Part shown: positions 17,744-26,276 of the stretch, in pieces
How the letters are laid out: each line of letters starts with the position of its first letter
Position numbering within the stretch: position 1 is the stretch's first letter
DNA from: Thermoprotei archaeon
GTDB taxonomy: Archaea > Thermoproteota > Thermoprotei > Gearchaeales > WAQG01
DNA length: 64,000 bases
Direction of reading: 5' to 3'
Assembly: GCA_038881895.1 (NCBI GenBank)
Contig: JAVZOV010000001.1
Coordinates: forward strand, 124,001-188,000
Program-made: the position numbers and the translations under genes
The notes under the pieces: generated by a model
Databases searched by the model: none
Told to the model about the DNA's origin: nothing
The model's input: only the letters and a program-made list of their open reading frames with translations

Positions 17744-17954
17744 ACATAAAACCTAAGAGTGTGAATAATTTAAATTTTTAGTATTTCATGAAACTATTCA
17801 CATAAACTGCGTATTAAGGTCAAAGAAGAAAGATTACTACAAGGTTAAGAAGCTCTCTTCTGTTGATCATATTTGAGTAGAATCTAGCGTCACGGGCTTT
17901 AGTCTTAGGTTAGTCATGATCGAACTGAAAGTCTCACATTTTAGGATGAAAGAG

Positions 17955-18371
17955 TTACAGGAGTTTTAAGTGTCCAGTTATTGGGTCAAGTAGGTCTTTT
18001 GGAGCGGGGCCTATTCCGAGGGTTGTGATTGTGCCTGTTTCTAGTTGCGTTAATCCTGCGTCTTGGATGAGGGCGTTGGGCAATCCTTTTTCTTCAGCGA
18101 TTTCTTTTATTCTAAGTAGTTCATTAAGGTTGTCTGCTTTGACAACTATCTTTTTCTGACCCTCGCTCATCCATTCTCTGTACCATAGTGGTCTTGTGTT
18201 TCTACAGATTTCTGCTGCTAGTACTGCTGCATGGGCTACTTGTGCAGCTAATTTTCCTTTACCCATTTTCAAATCAGCTCTAACGATGATAACCTGCTTG
18301 TATGTGGCTTCCTTTATTTTCTGGTTGGATGTCACATTACTGTATTCTATTTTGGTTAATTTAAATTTCAC
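17955..18371 (-). CDS. pth2: Peptidyl-tRNA hydrolase, Pth2 type
   Basis: 138 aa; releases peptides from prematurely dropped peptidyl-tRNA. The Pth2 signature runs QVIIVRADLKMGKGKLAAQVAHAA, with the catalytic Lys/Asp set, then KIVVKADNLNELLRIKE, GLPNALIQDAGLTQLETGT and the closing TTLGIGPAPKDLLDPITGHLKLL. Slightly long at the N-terminus compared with the 115-120 aa typical of the family, so translation might start later. Divergent from the geranylgeranyl reductase gene, with 35 bases between the starts. Confidence 0.95.
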   Translation of the reverse strand: MKFKLTKIEYSNVTSNQKIKEATYKQVIIVRADLKMGKGKLAAQVAHAAVLAAEICRNTRPLWYREWMSEGQKKIVVKADNLNELLRIKEIAEEKGLPNALIQDAGLTQLETGTITTLGIGPAPKDLLDPITGHLKLL

Positions 18372-18406
18372 GGAAAATGCTGTAAGATAAACTTTTAGAG
18401 TTGTGA

Positions 18407-19606
18407 ATGTCTTATTGTTTTGTGGCTTTGCGGACAGATTTGGTTGTTGTTGGTGCTGGTCCAGCTGGTCTTTCGGCAGCTATCGCGGCTGCTGAGGCCG
18501 GGCTTAGGGTGGTAGTGTTAGAGGAGCATAGGCAGATAGGTAGGCCTCGGCATTGTACTGGTTTATTGAGTTTGAGGGGTGTAAAAATTGTAGGTGAACC
18601 TGCTAGACAGTCTATAAAGAACTTGCTTAATGGTGTTGATGTCTATGTTAATAATAGGAAACGGTTTTCTGTTATTTTTAAAGAACCGCAGACAGCAGTT
18701 CTTGACAGAGTAATGTTTGAGGAGTTATTGGCAAAGAATGCTCTGCAAAAAGGTGTTGAAATATACTTTGGTAGAAATGTTAGGAAAATAAGGATGTACG
18801 ATACTGGTGTGGATGTAATAGCTAATTCGAGTGATGGTGAATTTGTGCATTCAGGAAGGTATGCTGTTGTTGCTTCTTCTGGTTCTGCTGCTCTGCTTCT
18901 CAGTGAGTTTGGTTATGAGCCTCCTAATGGGAGATTGCCGGCTGCTCAGCATTTGGTAGAAGTTGATGAGGTGGATCCTAATATTGCGCAGATGCATTTT
19001 TCAAGGATAATAGCGCCTGGTTTTTTTGCATGGGTAGTGCCTGTAAGTAATGAGAGAGTGTTAGTTGGTTTGGCTGGAAAAATTAATGTGTGGTCTGCCC
19101 TTAAGTTTTTTGAGGGGACGGTGCTCGGTTTAAGAGGTTTAAAGACTCTTGATGTTTATCCTGGTGTTGTGATAACTGGTGGTATGTTAGATAGGTTGGT
19201 TTATGGGAATGTTGTGGTGGTTGGTGATGCAGCTGGGCAGGTAAAACCTACGACTGGTGGCGGTATACTTTTTGGTACTAGTTGTGGTCGTATTGCTGGT
19301 AACATTATTGCATTAACGTTGAGTGGTTTAACAAGTTTAGATGATTATGAGCGTGTTTGCAATATGATGTTAAAGAGGGAGATGTGGAGTATGTTATTCA
19401 TTAGGAGAATGCTTAATCGTTTACCTGATGAAATTCTATCCATGTTAGCTGATATTGCGTTCAGGAATGATCTGGCATCAGTATTTATTAATGGTGATCA
19501 AGATTATCAGAGTAGTTTGTTGAAGAATCTGTTTAAGGATCCTCGTTTTTACTTAACTTGGTTTCGATTTTTGTCAAGTTTGTACAAATTAAAAAGAGAA
19601 GTATAA
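18407..19606 (+). CDS. Geranylgeranyl reductase family FAD-dependent oxidoreductase
   Basis: 399 aa. The FAD-binding GxGxxG motif is VVVGAGPAGLSAAIAAAEAG at about residues 13-32, followed by GRPRHCTGLLS, and the second FAD motif is YGNVVVVGDAAGQVKPTTGGGILFG (about 265-289). Enzymes of this type saturate the double bonds of geranylgeranyl lipids to make archaeal membrane phytanyl/biphytanyl chains. The listed start adds MSYCFVALR before the conserved strand; a leaderless start nearer TDLVVVG is possible. Not co-transcribed with Pth2, which is divergent. Substrate inferred from the family. Confidence 0.85.
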   Translation: MSYCFVALRTDLVVVGAGPAGLSAAIAAAEAGLRVVVLEEHRQIGRPRHCTGLLSLRGVKIVGEPARQSIKNLLNGVDVYVNNRKRFSVIFKEPQTAVLDRVMFEELLAKNALQKGVEIYFGRNVRKIRMYDTGVDVIANSSDGEFVHSGRYAVVASSGSAALLLSEFGYEPPNGRLPAAQHLVEVDEVDPNIAQMHFSRIIAPGFFAWVVPVSNERVLVGLAGKINVWSALKFFEGTVLGLRGLKTLDVYPGVVITGGMLDRLVYGNVVVVGDAAGQVKPTTGGGILFGTSCGRIAGNIIALTLSGLTSLDDYERVCNMMLKREMWSMLFIRRMLNRLPDEILSMLADIAFRNDLASVFINGDQDYQSSLLKNLFKDPRFYLTWFRFLSSLYKLKREV

Positions 19607-19638
19607 ATCCTAGTTTGTAGAATTTAACTTGAGCGGAT

Positions 19639-19836
19639 ATGGCGACAACTAGTGAGACAACATTTGTTATTGAACTACCTAGGTGTACTTCTTGTAGGAG
19701 ACCTATAGCACCGTATGATAAGGGTGTTAAGTTTGTATGCCCGAATTGTGGTGAAACCATCATATGGCGTTGTAGTCATTGTAGAAAACTATCAATAAGG
19801 TATAAGTGCATTAAATGTGGTTTTGAGGGACCATAA
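19639..19836 (+). CDS. Small archaeal zinc-finger protein (HVO_2753-like)
   Basis: 65 aa with four CxxC pairs: CTSC, CPNC, CSHC and CIKC. It can bind two zinc ions and resembles the small zinc-ribbon proteins often encoded beside aEF-1 beta in archaea. Its stop is 3 bases before the aEF-1 beta start, so the two are translated together, suggesting a role in translation or nucleic-acid binding. No enzymatic motif. Confidence 0.85.
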   Translation: MATTSETTFVIELPRCTSCRRPIAPYDKGVKFVCPNCGETIIWRCSHCRKLSIRYKCIKCGFEGP

Positions 19837-19839
19837 GGA

Positions 19840-20121
19840 GTGAGGTGCATGGGGAGCATTATAGTCGTGATCAGAATTTTACCGAGCGATATCGATGTGG
19901 ATCTTGAGAAATTGAAGGAGGAGATTAAAAAGCGAACACCAATAGGTACTACTGTAAGAGCATTTGATGTTAAACCTGTGGCCTTCGGTCTCAATGCGCT
20001 TTATGTTTATATTTCAATGCCTGATGATTATGAAGGAGGAACTACCAAGGTGGAGGAGGCAATCTCCTCCATTCAAGGCGTTGAGCAGGTCGATGTAGAG
20101 TTTATATCTTTGGAACACTAA
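19840..20121 (+). CDS. ef1b: Translation elongation factor aEF-1 beta
   Basis: 93 aa, the usual length for the archaeal protein, which is only the C-terminal exchange domain. It promotes GDP/GTP exchange on aEF-1 alpha. Recognised by VVIRILPSDIDVDLEKLKEE, TVRAFDVKPVAFGLNALYVY and the ending IQGVEQVDVEFISL. ATG preceded by GGAGTGAGGTG. Downstream lies CDC48 on the same strand, 37 bases away with its own GGGAGGG ribosome site. Confidence 0.95.
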   Translation: MRCMGSIIVVIRILPSDIDVDLEKLKEEIKKRTPIGTTVRAFDVKPVAFGLNALYVYISMPDDYEGGTTKVEEAISSIQGVEQVDVEFISLEH

Positions 20122-20158
20122 TTTCATATATGGAATTTGGGAGGGTCTTTTTTAAGTC

Positions 20159-22357
20159 ATGTCTGAAGGAAAATTAACTGAAGAAAGGAGAGAAATCACG
20201 CTTAGAGTAGCGGAGGTTAAGCAAAGAGACTTATACAAAGGCAGAGCACGGATCGGAAGAGCAGATATGGAAAGACTTAATATAAGTAGTGGAGACTTCA
20301 TAGAACTTGAAGGTAAGAACAAGACTGTTGCAATGGCTATGCCAGCATACCCTGAGGATGAGGGTTCAGGCTTAATCAGAATTGAGTATACAATACGAAA
20401 GAATGCTGGTGTAAATTTAGGAGAAATGGTTGTAGTTCGGCCTGCTACAGTTAATCCAGCAATCTCAGTAAAGATCGCAACACAACAACCTTTAGATCCT
20501 GAAGCATTACAACAGATAACTGAGTATGTTAAAAAGAAGATAATTGGAAGACCGTTCGTTGAAAATGACATATTCCAAATACCAGGAATGTCACAATATT
20601 TCAGGGTAGTATCTACAAAACCAAAAGGACCAGTAGTGGTAACTGAGGAAACAAACGTGGTAATGACAAGAAAAACTGGTGTGTTAAGCAAGACTGTGCA
20701 CATATCTTATGAGGACATAGGCGGGCTAACAGAAGTAGTAGAAAAGGTTAGAGAAATGATAGAGTTGCCACTGAAATATCCAGAATTATTTAAGAGAATG
20801 GGAATAGAACCGCCGAAGGGTATATTATTCTATGGTCCTCCTGGCACAGGCAAGACTCTATTGGCCAGAGCAATTGCAAGCGAAACTGACGCATACTTTA
20901 TTTCCGTTAATGGTCCTGAAATCATGAGTAAGTTTTACGGTGAATCAGAGGCTAGATTAAGGGAAATTTTTGAGAGTGCGAAACAGCATGCCCCATCGAT
21001 CATCTTCATCGATGAACTTGATGCGTTAGCTCCTAAAAGAAGTGAGGTTACTGGCGAGGTGGAGAAGAGGGTTGTAGCGCAGCTGCTAGCACTTATGGAT
21101 GGTCTTGAACCTAGAAGTAATGTTATTGTAATAGGAGCTACTAATATGATTAATGCTGTTGACCCAGCTCTTAGAAGGCCTGGAAGGTTTGATAGGGAGA
21201 TAGAATTTCCAGTACCAAATAAACAAGGGCGTCTAGAAATACTAAAGATACACACAAGAGGAATGCCTTTGGCTCCCGATGTAAATTTGGAGAAGATAGC
21301 GGAGATTGCTCACGGTTTTGTTGGTGCTGATTTAGCTGCACTTAGTAGAGAAGCTGCTATGAGAGCGATAAGGAGAATCTTCCCGCAGATTGATTTTAAA
21401 CTTGATCACATCCCTGTAGAAATACTTGAAAAAGCAGTGGTAACGAACCAGGACTTTATGGATGCCTTAAAGTCGATAACGCCTAGCGCATTACGTGAAG
21501 TATACGTAGAAGTGCCGAACGTTAAATGGAGTAACATAGGTGGTCTTAAATCCGTGAAGAGAGAACTTGAGGAATCTCTTATTTGGCCTGTTAAATATCC
21601 TCATGTTTATGAGAAAATGGGCATAGAGCCGCCACGTGGTATTTTGCTCGTTGGTGCTCCAGGTACAGGAAAAACGATGCTTGCCAAGGCTATTGCTACT
21701 GAGAGCGGACTTAATTTTATTTCTATCAGCGGTCCGGAAATATACAGCAAATGGGTTGGCGAATCAGAGAGGGCAATAAGAGAGGTATTCAGAAAGGCTA
21801 GAATGGGAGCACCTAGTATCGTGTTCCTTGATGAAGTGGAATCCGTTGGAGCATTTAGAGGAGCAAATACAGATGAGGGTGTGAGTGAGAGAGTTTTAAG
21901 TCAATTGCTTACTGAGATGGATGGATTTAGAAATGGAGGCTACGTTTTTGTGCTTGCGGCCACTAACAGACCTGATCTTATCGACCCTGCACTCTTAAGA
22001 CCTGGAAGATTTGATAGGATTATTCTTGTTAATCCTCCTAATGTGGAGGAAAGGATCGAGATATTACAAATATACACAAGAAAAACACCGTTGGCATCTG
22101 ATGTAGATTTAAAAGAAATAGCGAGGAGAACGGAAGGTTATACCGGTTCTGATCTGAAAGCATTGGTAAGGGAGGCTGCGTTCTCAGCGTTAAGAGAGGA
22201 CATGAACACTGCTGTAGTGAAAATGGAGCACTTTATTGAGGCCATGAATAAGATTAAACCGTCAATCAATGAACAAATTGTGAACTATTATGTTAATTGG
22301 GTTAATAAAGCTCGTCAGTTATATGCTTCAAAACCATCGCCTATAAGTTTTATGTAG
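20159..22357 (+). CDS. cdc48: CDC48/VAT AAA+ ATPase (p97 family)
   Basis: 732 aa unfoldase that pulls substrates apart for degradation or complex disassembly. Residues about 1-180 form the N-terminal domain (double-psi barrel: TLRVAEVKQRDLYKGRARIG). D1 Walker A is GPPGTGKT (about 226) and Walker B IIFIDELDAL (about 280), followed by an Arg finger region (RRPGRFDREIEF). D2 Walker A is GAPGTGKT (about 499; Pro to Ala) and Walker B IVFLDEVES (about 552). It ends PSPISFM, without the HbYX proteasome-docking motif I would look for. It runs into the 80-aa gene and FEN1 in one operon. Confidence 0.95.
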   Translation: MSEGKLTEERREITLRVAEVKQRDLYKGRARIGRADMERLNISSGDFIELEGKNKTVAMAMPAYPEDEGSGLIRIEYTIRKNAGVNLGEMVVVRPATVNPAISVKIATQQPLDPEALQQITEYVKKKIIGRPFVENDIFQIPGMSQYFRVVSTKPKGPVVVTEETNVVMTRKTGVLSKTVHISYEDIGGLTEVVEKVREMIELPLKYPELFKRMGIEPPKGILFYGPPGTGKTLLARAIASETDAYFISVNGPEIMSKFYGESEARLREIFESAKQHAPSIIFIDELDALAPKRSEVTGEVEKRVVAQLLALMDGLEPRSNVIVIGATNMINAVDPALRRPGRFDREIEFPVPNKQGRLEILKIHTRGMPLAPDVNLEKIAEIAHGFVGADLAALSREAAMRAIRRIFPQIDFKLDHIPVEILEKAVVTNQDFMDALKSITPSALREVYVEVPNVKWSNIGGLKSVKRELEESLIWPVKYPHVYEKMGIEPPRGILLVGAPGTGKTMLAKAIATESGLNFISISGPEIYSKWVGESERAIREVFRKARMGAPSIVFLDEVESVGAFRGANTDEGVSERVLSQLLTEMDGFRNGGYVFVLAATNRPDLIDPALLRPGRFDRIILVNPPNVEERIEILQIYTRKTPLASDVDLKEIARRTEGYTGSDLKALVREAAFSALREDMNTAVVKMEHFIEAMNKIKPSINEQIVNYYVNWVNKARQLYASKPSPISFM

Positions 22358-22366
22358 GTGGTCACA

Positions 22367-22600
22367 ATGTCTATGCAACTTGAAACAACAATTGTTGAGA
22401 TATTAATGAAGAATAGCAGCAGGGTTGTTTCAGATAAAGAGCTATTGAGAATGATTAAGGCAGAATTGGGAGAAACTTTTACCTTGAAGGATTTTTATAA
22501 AGCGTTAATGAAGTTAGAAATGTTCGATGTTATACAAGTTGCTTCACAGAAAGATGGTTTCTCTATAGCAATTAAGGGAGGTAAAGAGAATGGGGGTTGA
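22367..22600 (+). CDS. Small winged-helix-like protein between cdc48 and fen
   Basis: 77 aa from the ATG at 22367, chosen because AGGTGG lies 5 bases upstream; a GTG at 22358 would give 80 aa and touch the cdc48 stop. The sequence is helical with a winged-HTH-like pattern (TIVEILMKNSSRVVSDKEL ... FTLKDFYKALMKLEMFDVI). It overlaps the FEN1 start by 11 bases, implying translational coupling. No named family recognised. A DNA-binding accessory of FEN1 or an adaptor of CDC48 is possible but unproven. Confidence 0.75.
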   Translation: MSMQLETTIVEILMKNSSRVVSDKELLRMIKAELGETFTLKDFYKALMKLEMFDVIQVASQKDGFSIAIKGGKENGG

Positions 22601-23621
22601 TTTAGGAGATTTAATAACAAGAAAAACATTAACATTACAACAATTACGAGATAAAAGTATTGCGATCGATGGTTATAACGCATTGTATCAATTCTTAACT
22701 GTTATCAGACAACCTGATGGCACACCTTTAATGGATTCTCACGGGCGTATAACAAGTCATCTTAGCGGAATATTTTATCGAACCATAAACCTACTGGAGG
22801 AAGGCATAAAACCTGCGTACGTTTTTGATGGAAAACCACCTGAAATAAAGGAAATGGAGATTGCTAGAAGAAAATCACTAAAAGAAGAAGCGATTAAAAA
22901 GTATGAAGAAGCATTACAGACTGGTGATCTTAAAGCCGCGAAAATGTATGCCATGCAGGCGGCTAGGTTAAAGGAGGATATGGTTGATGAGGTAAAGAAA
23001 TTGCTCGATGCAATGGGCACTCCATGGGTTCAAGCTCCTTCAGAGGGCGAAGCTCAGGCTGCTTATCTTGCCATGAAGGGTGATGTATGGGCATCAGCAA
23101 GCCAGGATTATGATTCTCTTCTCTATGGAGCGCCAAGACTTGTTAGAAATTTAACAATAAGCGGTAAACGTAAGCTACCTAGAATCGAAGAATACGTAGA
23201 AGTACAACCTGAATTAGTGTACCTCGACGATGTATTAAGACAACTTAGGGTTACTAGAGAACAGTTGATAGATATAGCTATATTAATAGGTACAGATTAC
23301 AATCCTGATGGTATAAAGGGAATTGGTCCTAAGCGCGCTTATAACCTAATTAAACAATTCGGTAATTTAGAAGATGCTTTGAAGCGTTTGCCCGAAGCGC
23401 ATTTTCCAGTTTCACCCCAAATCATTAGAGAAGCCTTCTTAAAACCTGCTGTTACTGATAATTATACGCTAAGGTGGTCTCCCATCGATAGAAGTAAAGT
23501 GATCGAAATATTAGTAGAAGAACATGACTTTTCATTGGAACGTGTTGAGAAAGCATTGAATAAGGTTGAAGAGTCATTAAAGAAAACCACAAAACAGACA
23601 GGACTTGATCAATGGTTTTAA
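22590..23621 (+). CDS. fen: Flap endonuclease FEN-1
   Basis: 343 aa structure-specific 5' nuclease for Okazaki-fragment maturation and repair. MGVDLGDL fixes the start, as the amino end inserts near the active site. Metal ligands are visible in IAIDGYNALYQF, YVFDGKPP, SEGEAQAAYLA, SQDYDSLLYG and IGTDYNPDGIKGIGPKRA (H3TH). The C-terminus QTGLDQWF is a perfect PCNA-interacting (PIP) box. The gene begins inside the small upstream ORF. Confidence 0.96.
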   Translation: MGVDLGDLITRKTLTLQQLRDKSIAIDGYNALYQFLTVIRQPDGTPLMDSHGRITSHLSGIFYRTINLLEEGIKPAYVFDGKPPEIKEMEIARRKSLKEEAIKKYEEALQTGDLKAAKMYAMQAARLKEDMVDEVKKLLDAMGTPWVQAPSEGEAQAAYLAMKGDVWASASQDYDSLLYGAPRLVRNLTISGKRKLPRIEEYVEVQPELVYLDDVLRQLRVTREQLIDIAILIGTDYNPDGIKGIGPKRAYNLIKQFGNLEDALKRLPEAHFPVSPQIIREAFLKPAVTDNYTLRWSPIDRSKVIEILVEEHDFSLERVEKALNKVEESLKKTTKQTGLDQWF

Positions 23622-23644
23622 TTAGAGTAGGGAAAATTCTTTAT

Positions 23645-24955
23645 TCAAGGTATCAGTCTATCAACGTCTCTAGGAAACATTGTGACCTCTTTAATGTTCT
23701 TTTTACCTGTCAATGTTAACATTAATCGTGATAATCCTAATCCAAACCCAGCATGTGGTGGTGCACCACTGCTTAAGTATTTTATGAATATTTCAAAGTC
23801 TGCTGGATTGAGACCTCTTTTTAAGAGGTTTTGCATGAATAAATCTTTATCTGTGATTCTTTCAGATCCTGATGCTATCTCTAACCATTCGTAAATTAGG
23901 TCGAACGCTTTACATACTTCAGGTTTTCTGGGGTCTGGTTTAGTATAAAATGGTCTTAATTGTGAAGGCCAATCAATTATGAAATAAAATTGTGAGGCAA
24001 ATTCTTCACCGAGAGCTTTCATCTGAGGGGTTCCGAAATCCTCACCCCAAATCATCTCGATTCCTTTGCTTTTTACTATTTCTACTGCCTCATCATATGT
24101 GATGCGTTTGAATGATGAGTTAATTGAGGGTAGTTTATGGTTTAGTATTTCTAACTCTTTTTTGTTATTCTCTTTAACTTTCTCTATGACATATTTTACT
24201 AGGTTTTCAAGCGTTTCAACAATCTCATGCATATCCACAAAAGCTTCCTCTACATCAACGGAAACAAATTCAGTTAAATGGTAAGTTGTTCTAGATTTTT
24301 CAGCTCTGTAAAACAGGCCTATCTCGAATACTCTTTCAAAAGCACCAGCCAGCATTTCTTTATATAATTGAGGACTCTGCGCCAAGAAAACTTTTTTATT
24401 AAAATAGTCAACAGTAAAAAGGTCTGCTCCTCCCTCTGAAGCATAGGCTATTATACGTGGACTTATCATCTCTATATACCCATTTCTCCACAAATATTCT
24501 CGCATTGCCATAAGTGCTGTAGTTTGAATTTTAAAAATAGCTTGATTATCTGCCAATCGTAGACTGAGATATCTCGCATCAAGCTTTGTGTCTAGATCAG
24601 CTGGTGTTTTTCCAGCGACATCAAGAGGGAGGGGATGAATTGCTCTTGAAAGAATTTTTATATTATTTGGCATAATCTCGTAACCCAGTTTTGCAATCTC
24701 CGATTTAACTACAGTTCCCTGAACTTTTATCACATCCTCATGATGAAGTCTTAATGCCATTTCAGTCAATTCCTGTTTACTTTGTTTAGGAATCGTGATC
24801 TGAGCAAAACCACTGCGATCTCTTAGTATAATAAAAATAAATTTAGCAGTATCTCGTACTTCATGAACCCAACCGTATAAAGTCACGTTTGAACCAACCT
24901 TTTCTGGTATTTCGGATATTAACGTTCTCTCTCTTCTCACATTAATCCTCTCCAC
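23645..24955 (-). CDS. aspS: Aspartyl-tRNA synthetase (archaeal type)
   Basis: 436 aa class II synthetase. The N-terminal OB-fold binds the anticodon (VTLYGWVHEVRDTAKFIFIILRDRSG). Motif 2 is FYRAEKSRTTYHLTEF, and motif 3 is GFGLGLSRLMLTLTGKKNIKE at the C-terminus. The enzyme attaches Asp to tRNA-Asp, and archaeal forms often also charge tRNA-Asn; the residue that decides this cannot be settled here. It abuts the KH-like gene upstream with no gap and is likely in one operon with Alba. Confidence 0.95.
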   Translation of the reverse strand: MERINVRRERTLISEIPEKVGSNVTLYGWVHEVRDTAKFIFIILRDRSGFAQITIPKQSKQELTEMALRLHHEDVIKVQGTVVKSEIAKLGYEIMPNNIKILSRAIHPLPLDVAGKTPADLDTKLDARYLSLRLADNQAIFKIQTTALMAMREYLWRNGYIEMISPRIIAYASEGGADLFTVDYFNKKVFLAQSPQLYKEMLAGAFERVFEIGLFYRAEKSRTTYHLTEFVSVDVEEAFVDMHEIVETLENLVKYVIEKVKENNKKELEILNHKLPSINSSFKRITYDEAVEIVKSKGIEMIWGEDFGTPQMKALGEEFASQFYFIIDWPSQLRPFYTKPDPRKPEVCKAFDLIYEWLEIASGSERITDKDLFMQNLLKRGLNPADFEIFIKYLSSGAPPHAGFGLGLSRLMLTLTGKKNIKEVTMFPRDVDRLIP

Positions 24956-25453
24956 TTATATTAGAGTAAATCTTATAGACTCATGAATCATATCCTTAAA
25001 AACTCTTCTCAGATCTTCTAAATCAATGGTGACTTTTCTCAGTTCTCTCTTATGTATCATTACATCGTATTCAACACTTCCATCAGGAAGCCACATGATA
25101 CTAACGCCATATACTTGTGCAGGATCAAGAATTTGAGAAATCATCTTCTTTATATTCTTAGACTGCTCGACGACCTTTACATCAACACCCATTTTATTAG
25201 TTAACTGTTTTGAAAGAGTTGATAAAAATAAGCTGTTGAGTAGTTGAGGATGATGAACTAAAACAATAATAACATCTCCCCCATCTATATTTTTTACTCT
25301 ATAACTTTTGAGAAAGATAAGATCCTTAAGTTCGGGATATTGATGTTCAATTAGAAAAAGGTGTTTAGTAAGATTAATATCGTCATCATTAACCAAACCA
25401 CTTCTGTATCTTTCCTCATCTACCTGACATAACACACCACTCATTGCGCACAC
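24956..25453 (-). CDS. Divergent KH-domain/NusA-like protein
   Basis: 165 aa. The C-terminal half reads VDVKVVEQSKNIKKMISQIL, DPAQVYGVSIMWLPDGSVEY and VMIHKREL, which parallels the second KH unit of archaeal NusA-like factors (PA-x-V-x-G-V, then a WLPDG turn). The N-terminal half has VIIVLVHHPQLLNSLFL but no clear GxxG loop. It may bind RNA. It lies between Alba and AspRS on one strand, touching both within 1 base. Start is either M1 or M4 (MSGVLCQ). Family assignment is tentative. Confidence 0.5.
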   Translation of the reverse strand: MCAMSGVLCQVDEERYRSGLVNDDDINLTKHLFLIEHQYPELKDLIFLKSYRVKNIDGGDVIIVLVHHPQLLNSLFLSTLSKQLTNKMGVDVKVVEQSKNIKKMISQILDPAQVYGVSIMWLPDGSVEYDVMIHKRELRKVTIDLEDLRRVFKDMIHESIRFTLI

Positions 25454-25454
25454 T

Positions 25455-25757
25455 TTACATACCGGGCCCTTCAGTCCCTGCCACCTCCTTTTTCACATGT
25501 ATACTGATCCAGCTTCTTGGTACAGTCTTGCCACTTGACAATGTTACATAAGTTGTACCAATATTAATACCTTCTACTACCAATGTTGACATGAATTTGT
25601 TGCGCGCAATTAGGACAACATCAACTGCTTTTGAAATATTAAACCCAGTACCTCTCACAGTAACATCACTTATTCCCTCATGAAGATATGATAATATCTC
25701 TTTTACATATTCCATTGTATCAAGCTCTCCGATCTCAATTACTTTTTCCTTGGACAT
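25455..25757 (-). CDS. albA: Alba nucleic-acid-binding protein
   Basis: 100 aa dimeric chromatin/RNA-binding protein. Characteristic segments are TMEYVKEILSYLHEGISDVT, VRGTGFNISKAVDVVLIARN and a C-terminal beta hairpin (GKTVPRSWISIHVKK). The Lys of the GFNISKA loop aligns with the lysine whose acetylation lowers DNA affinity in Sulfolobus Alba. First gene of a probable alba-KH-aspS operon. Confidence 0.9.
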   Translation of the reverse strand: MSKEKVIEIGELDTMEYVKEILSYLHEGISDVTVRGTGFNISKAVDVVLIARNKFMSTLVVEGINIGTTYVTLSSGKTVPRSWISIHVKKEVAGTEGPGM

Positions 25758-25884
25758 CGTTTTATCGCCTCACATGCTACTACTAAAAATATCAACACTA
25801 TATTAAAAAAGATATCGAAACTCAATCTAAAAATTAATATCACAATAGAGAAGCAAAAACTTAAACTTTTTGTGATAAAGAACA

Positions 25885-25965
25885 TTGACACTCTCCGCGA
25901 CTGAAGTCAGGAGATTCTTGCTTCTAAAGTTTTCATTGATCTGTCATTCATTGCCTTTCTAGGTA
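25885..25965 (-). mobile_element. Solo IS605 right-end fragment (copy 2)
   Basis: Read on the minus strand it ends in agaagcaagaatctcctgac, hairpin gacttcagtc and gcggagagtgtcaa, and the preceding segment cctagaaaggcaatgaatg matches copy 1 (2345-2435) closely. No left end is visible further away (25966-26060), so it is a truncated copy. It stands in the gap between alba and tRNA-Asp; the remaining gap DNA shows nothing else. Confidence 0.7.
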
Positions 25966-26110
25966 TCTTGGTCTTGTGCTTGATATTTTATGTTTGTTCA
26001 CTTCAACAATACTTTAATTCTGTACTCCTCCGTCTTTTAATACATGACGAACGAATTAGGGATAACAGGTAGAAATGCTTAAATCTTCTAAAATATTCAT
26101 TCTTTTAGGC

Positions 26111-26201
26111 GCCCCGTTGGTGCAGCCCGGTAGCATTGGCGGCTGTCACCCGCCAGGCCCGAGTTCAAAGTAGATGCGAACAAATCTCGGACGGGGCGCC
26201 A
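26111..26201 (+). tRNA. tRNA-Asp (GUC) with T-loop insertion, CCA encoded
   Basis: Acceptor GCCCCGT/ACGGGGC (26111-26117 with 26191-26197), D stem GTGC/GCAT, anticodon stem GGCGG/CCGCC with loop CTGTCAC (anticodon GTC at 26145-26147), T stem CCGAG/CTCGG, discriminator G and encoded CCA (26199-26201). The T-loop is 22 bases (26164-26185) instead of 7: TTC and AAAT are at its ends, with about 15 extra bases between them. The most likely reading is a non-canonical archaeal intron near tRNA positions 57-60. All other tRNA elements are intact. Confidence 0.92.
26167..26181 (+). other. Probable 15-nt intron in the T-loop of tRNA-Asp
   Basis: Removing aaagtagatgcgaac restores the standard loop TTCAAAT. 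The exact ends can slide by 1-3 bases because A's flank both sides. GTTC (26163-26166) and GAAC (26178-26181) can pair, which could shape a splice-site bulge. Introns at this position are known in some Thermoproteota. Confidence 0.7.
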
Positions 26202-26276
26202 CACATTCTCATATCGTATAAAGTCTTCTGGAAGATAGTTTAAATATTGCCAGTGAGAATATATTAATGAGAACAG

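Noticed and set aside
17880-17925. cacgggctttagtcttaggt as another solo-element end
   Set aside because: Only a few bases agree with the hairpin ends; no second end or boundary was found.
26050-26075. TAGGGATAACAGGTAG resembles the I-SceI homing-endonuclease site
   Set aside because: It matches only the first part of the site (GGTAGA instead of GGGTAAT), and no homing endonuclease or intron is nearby. Chance similarity.
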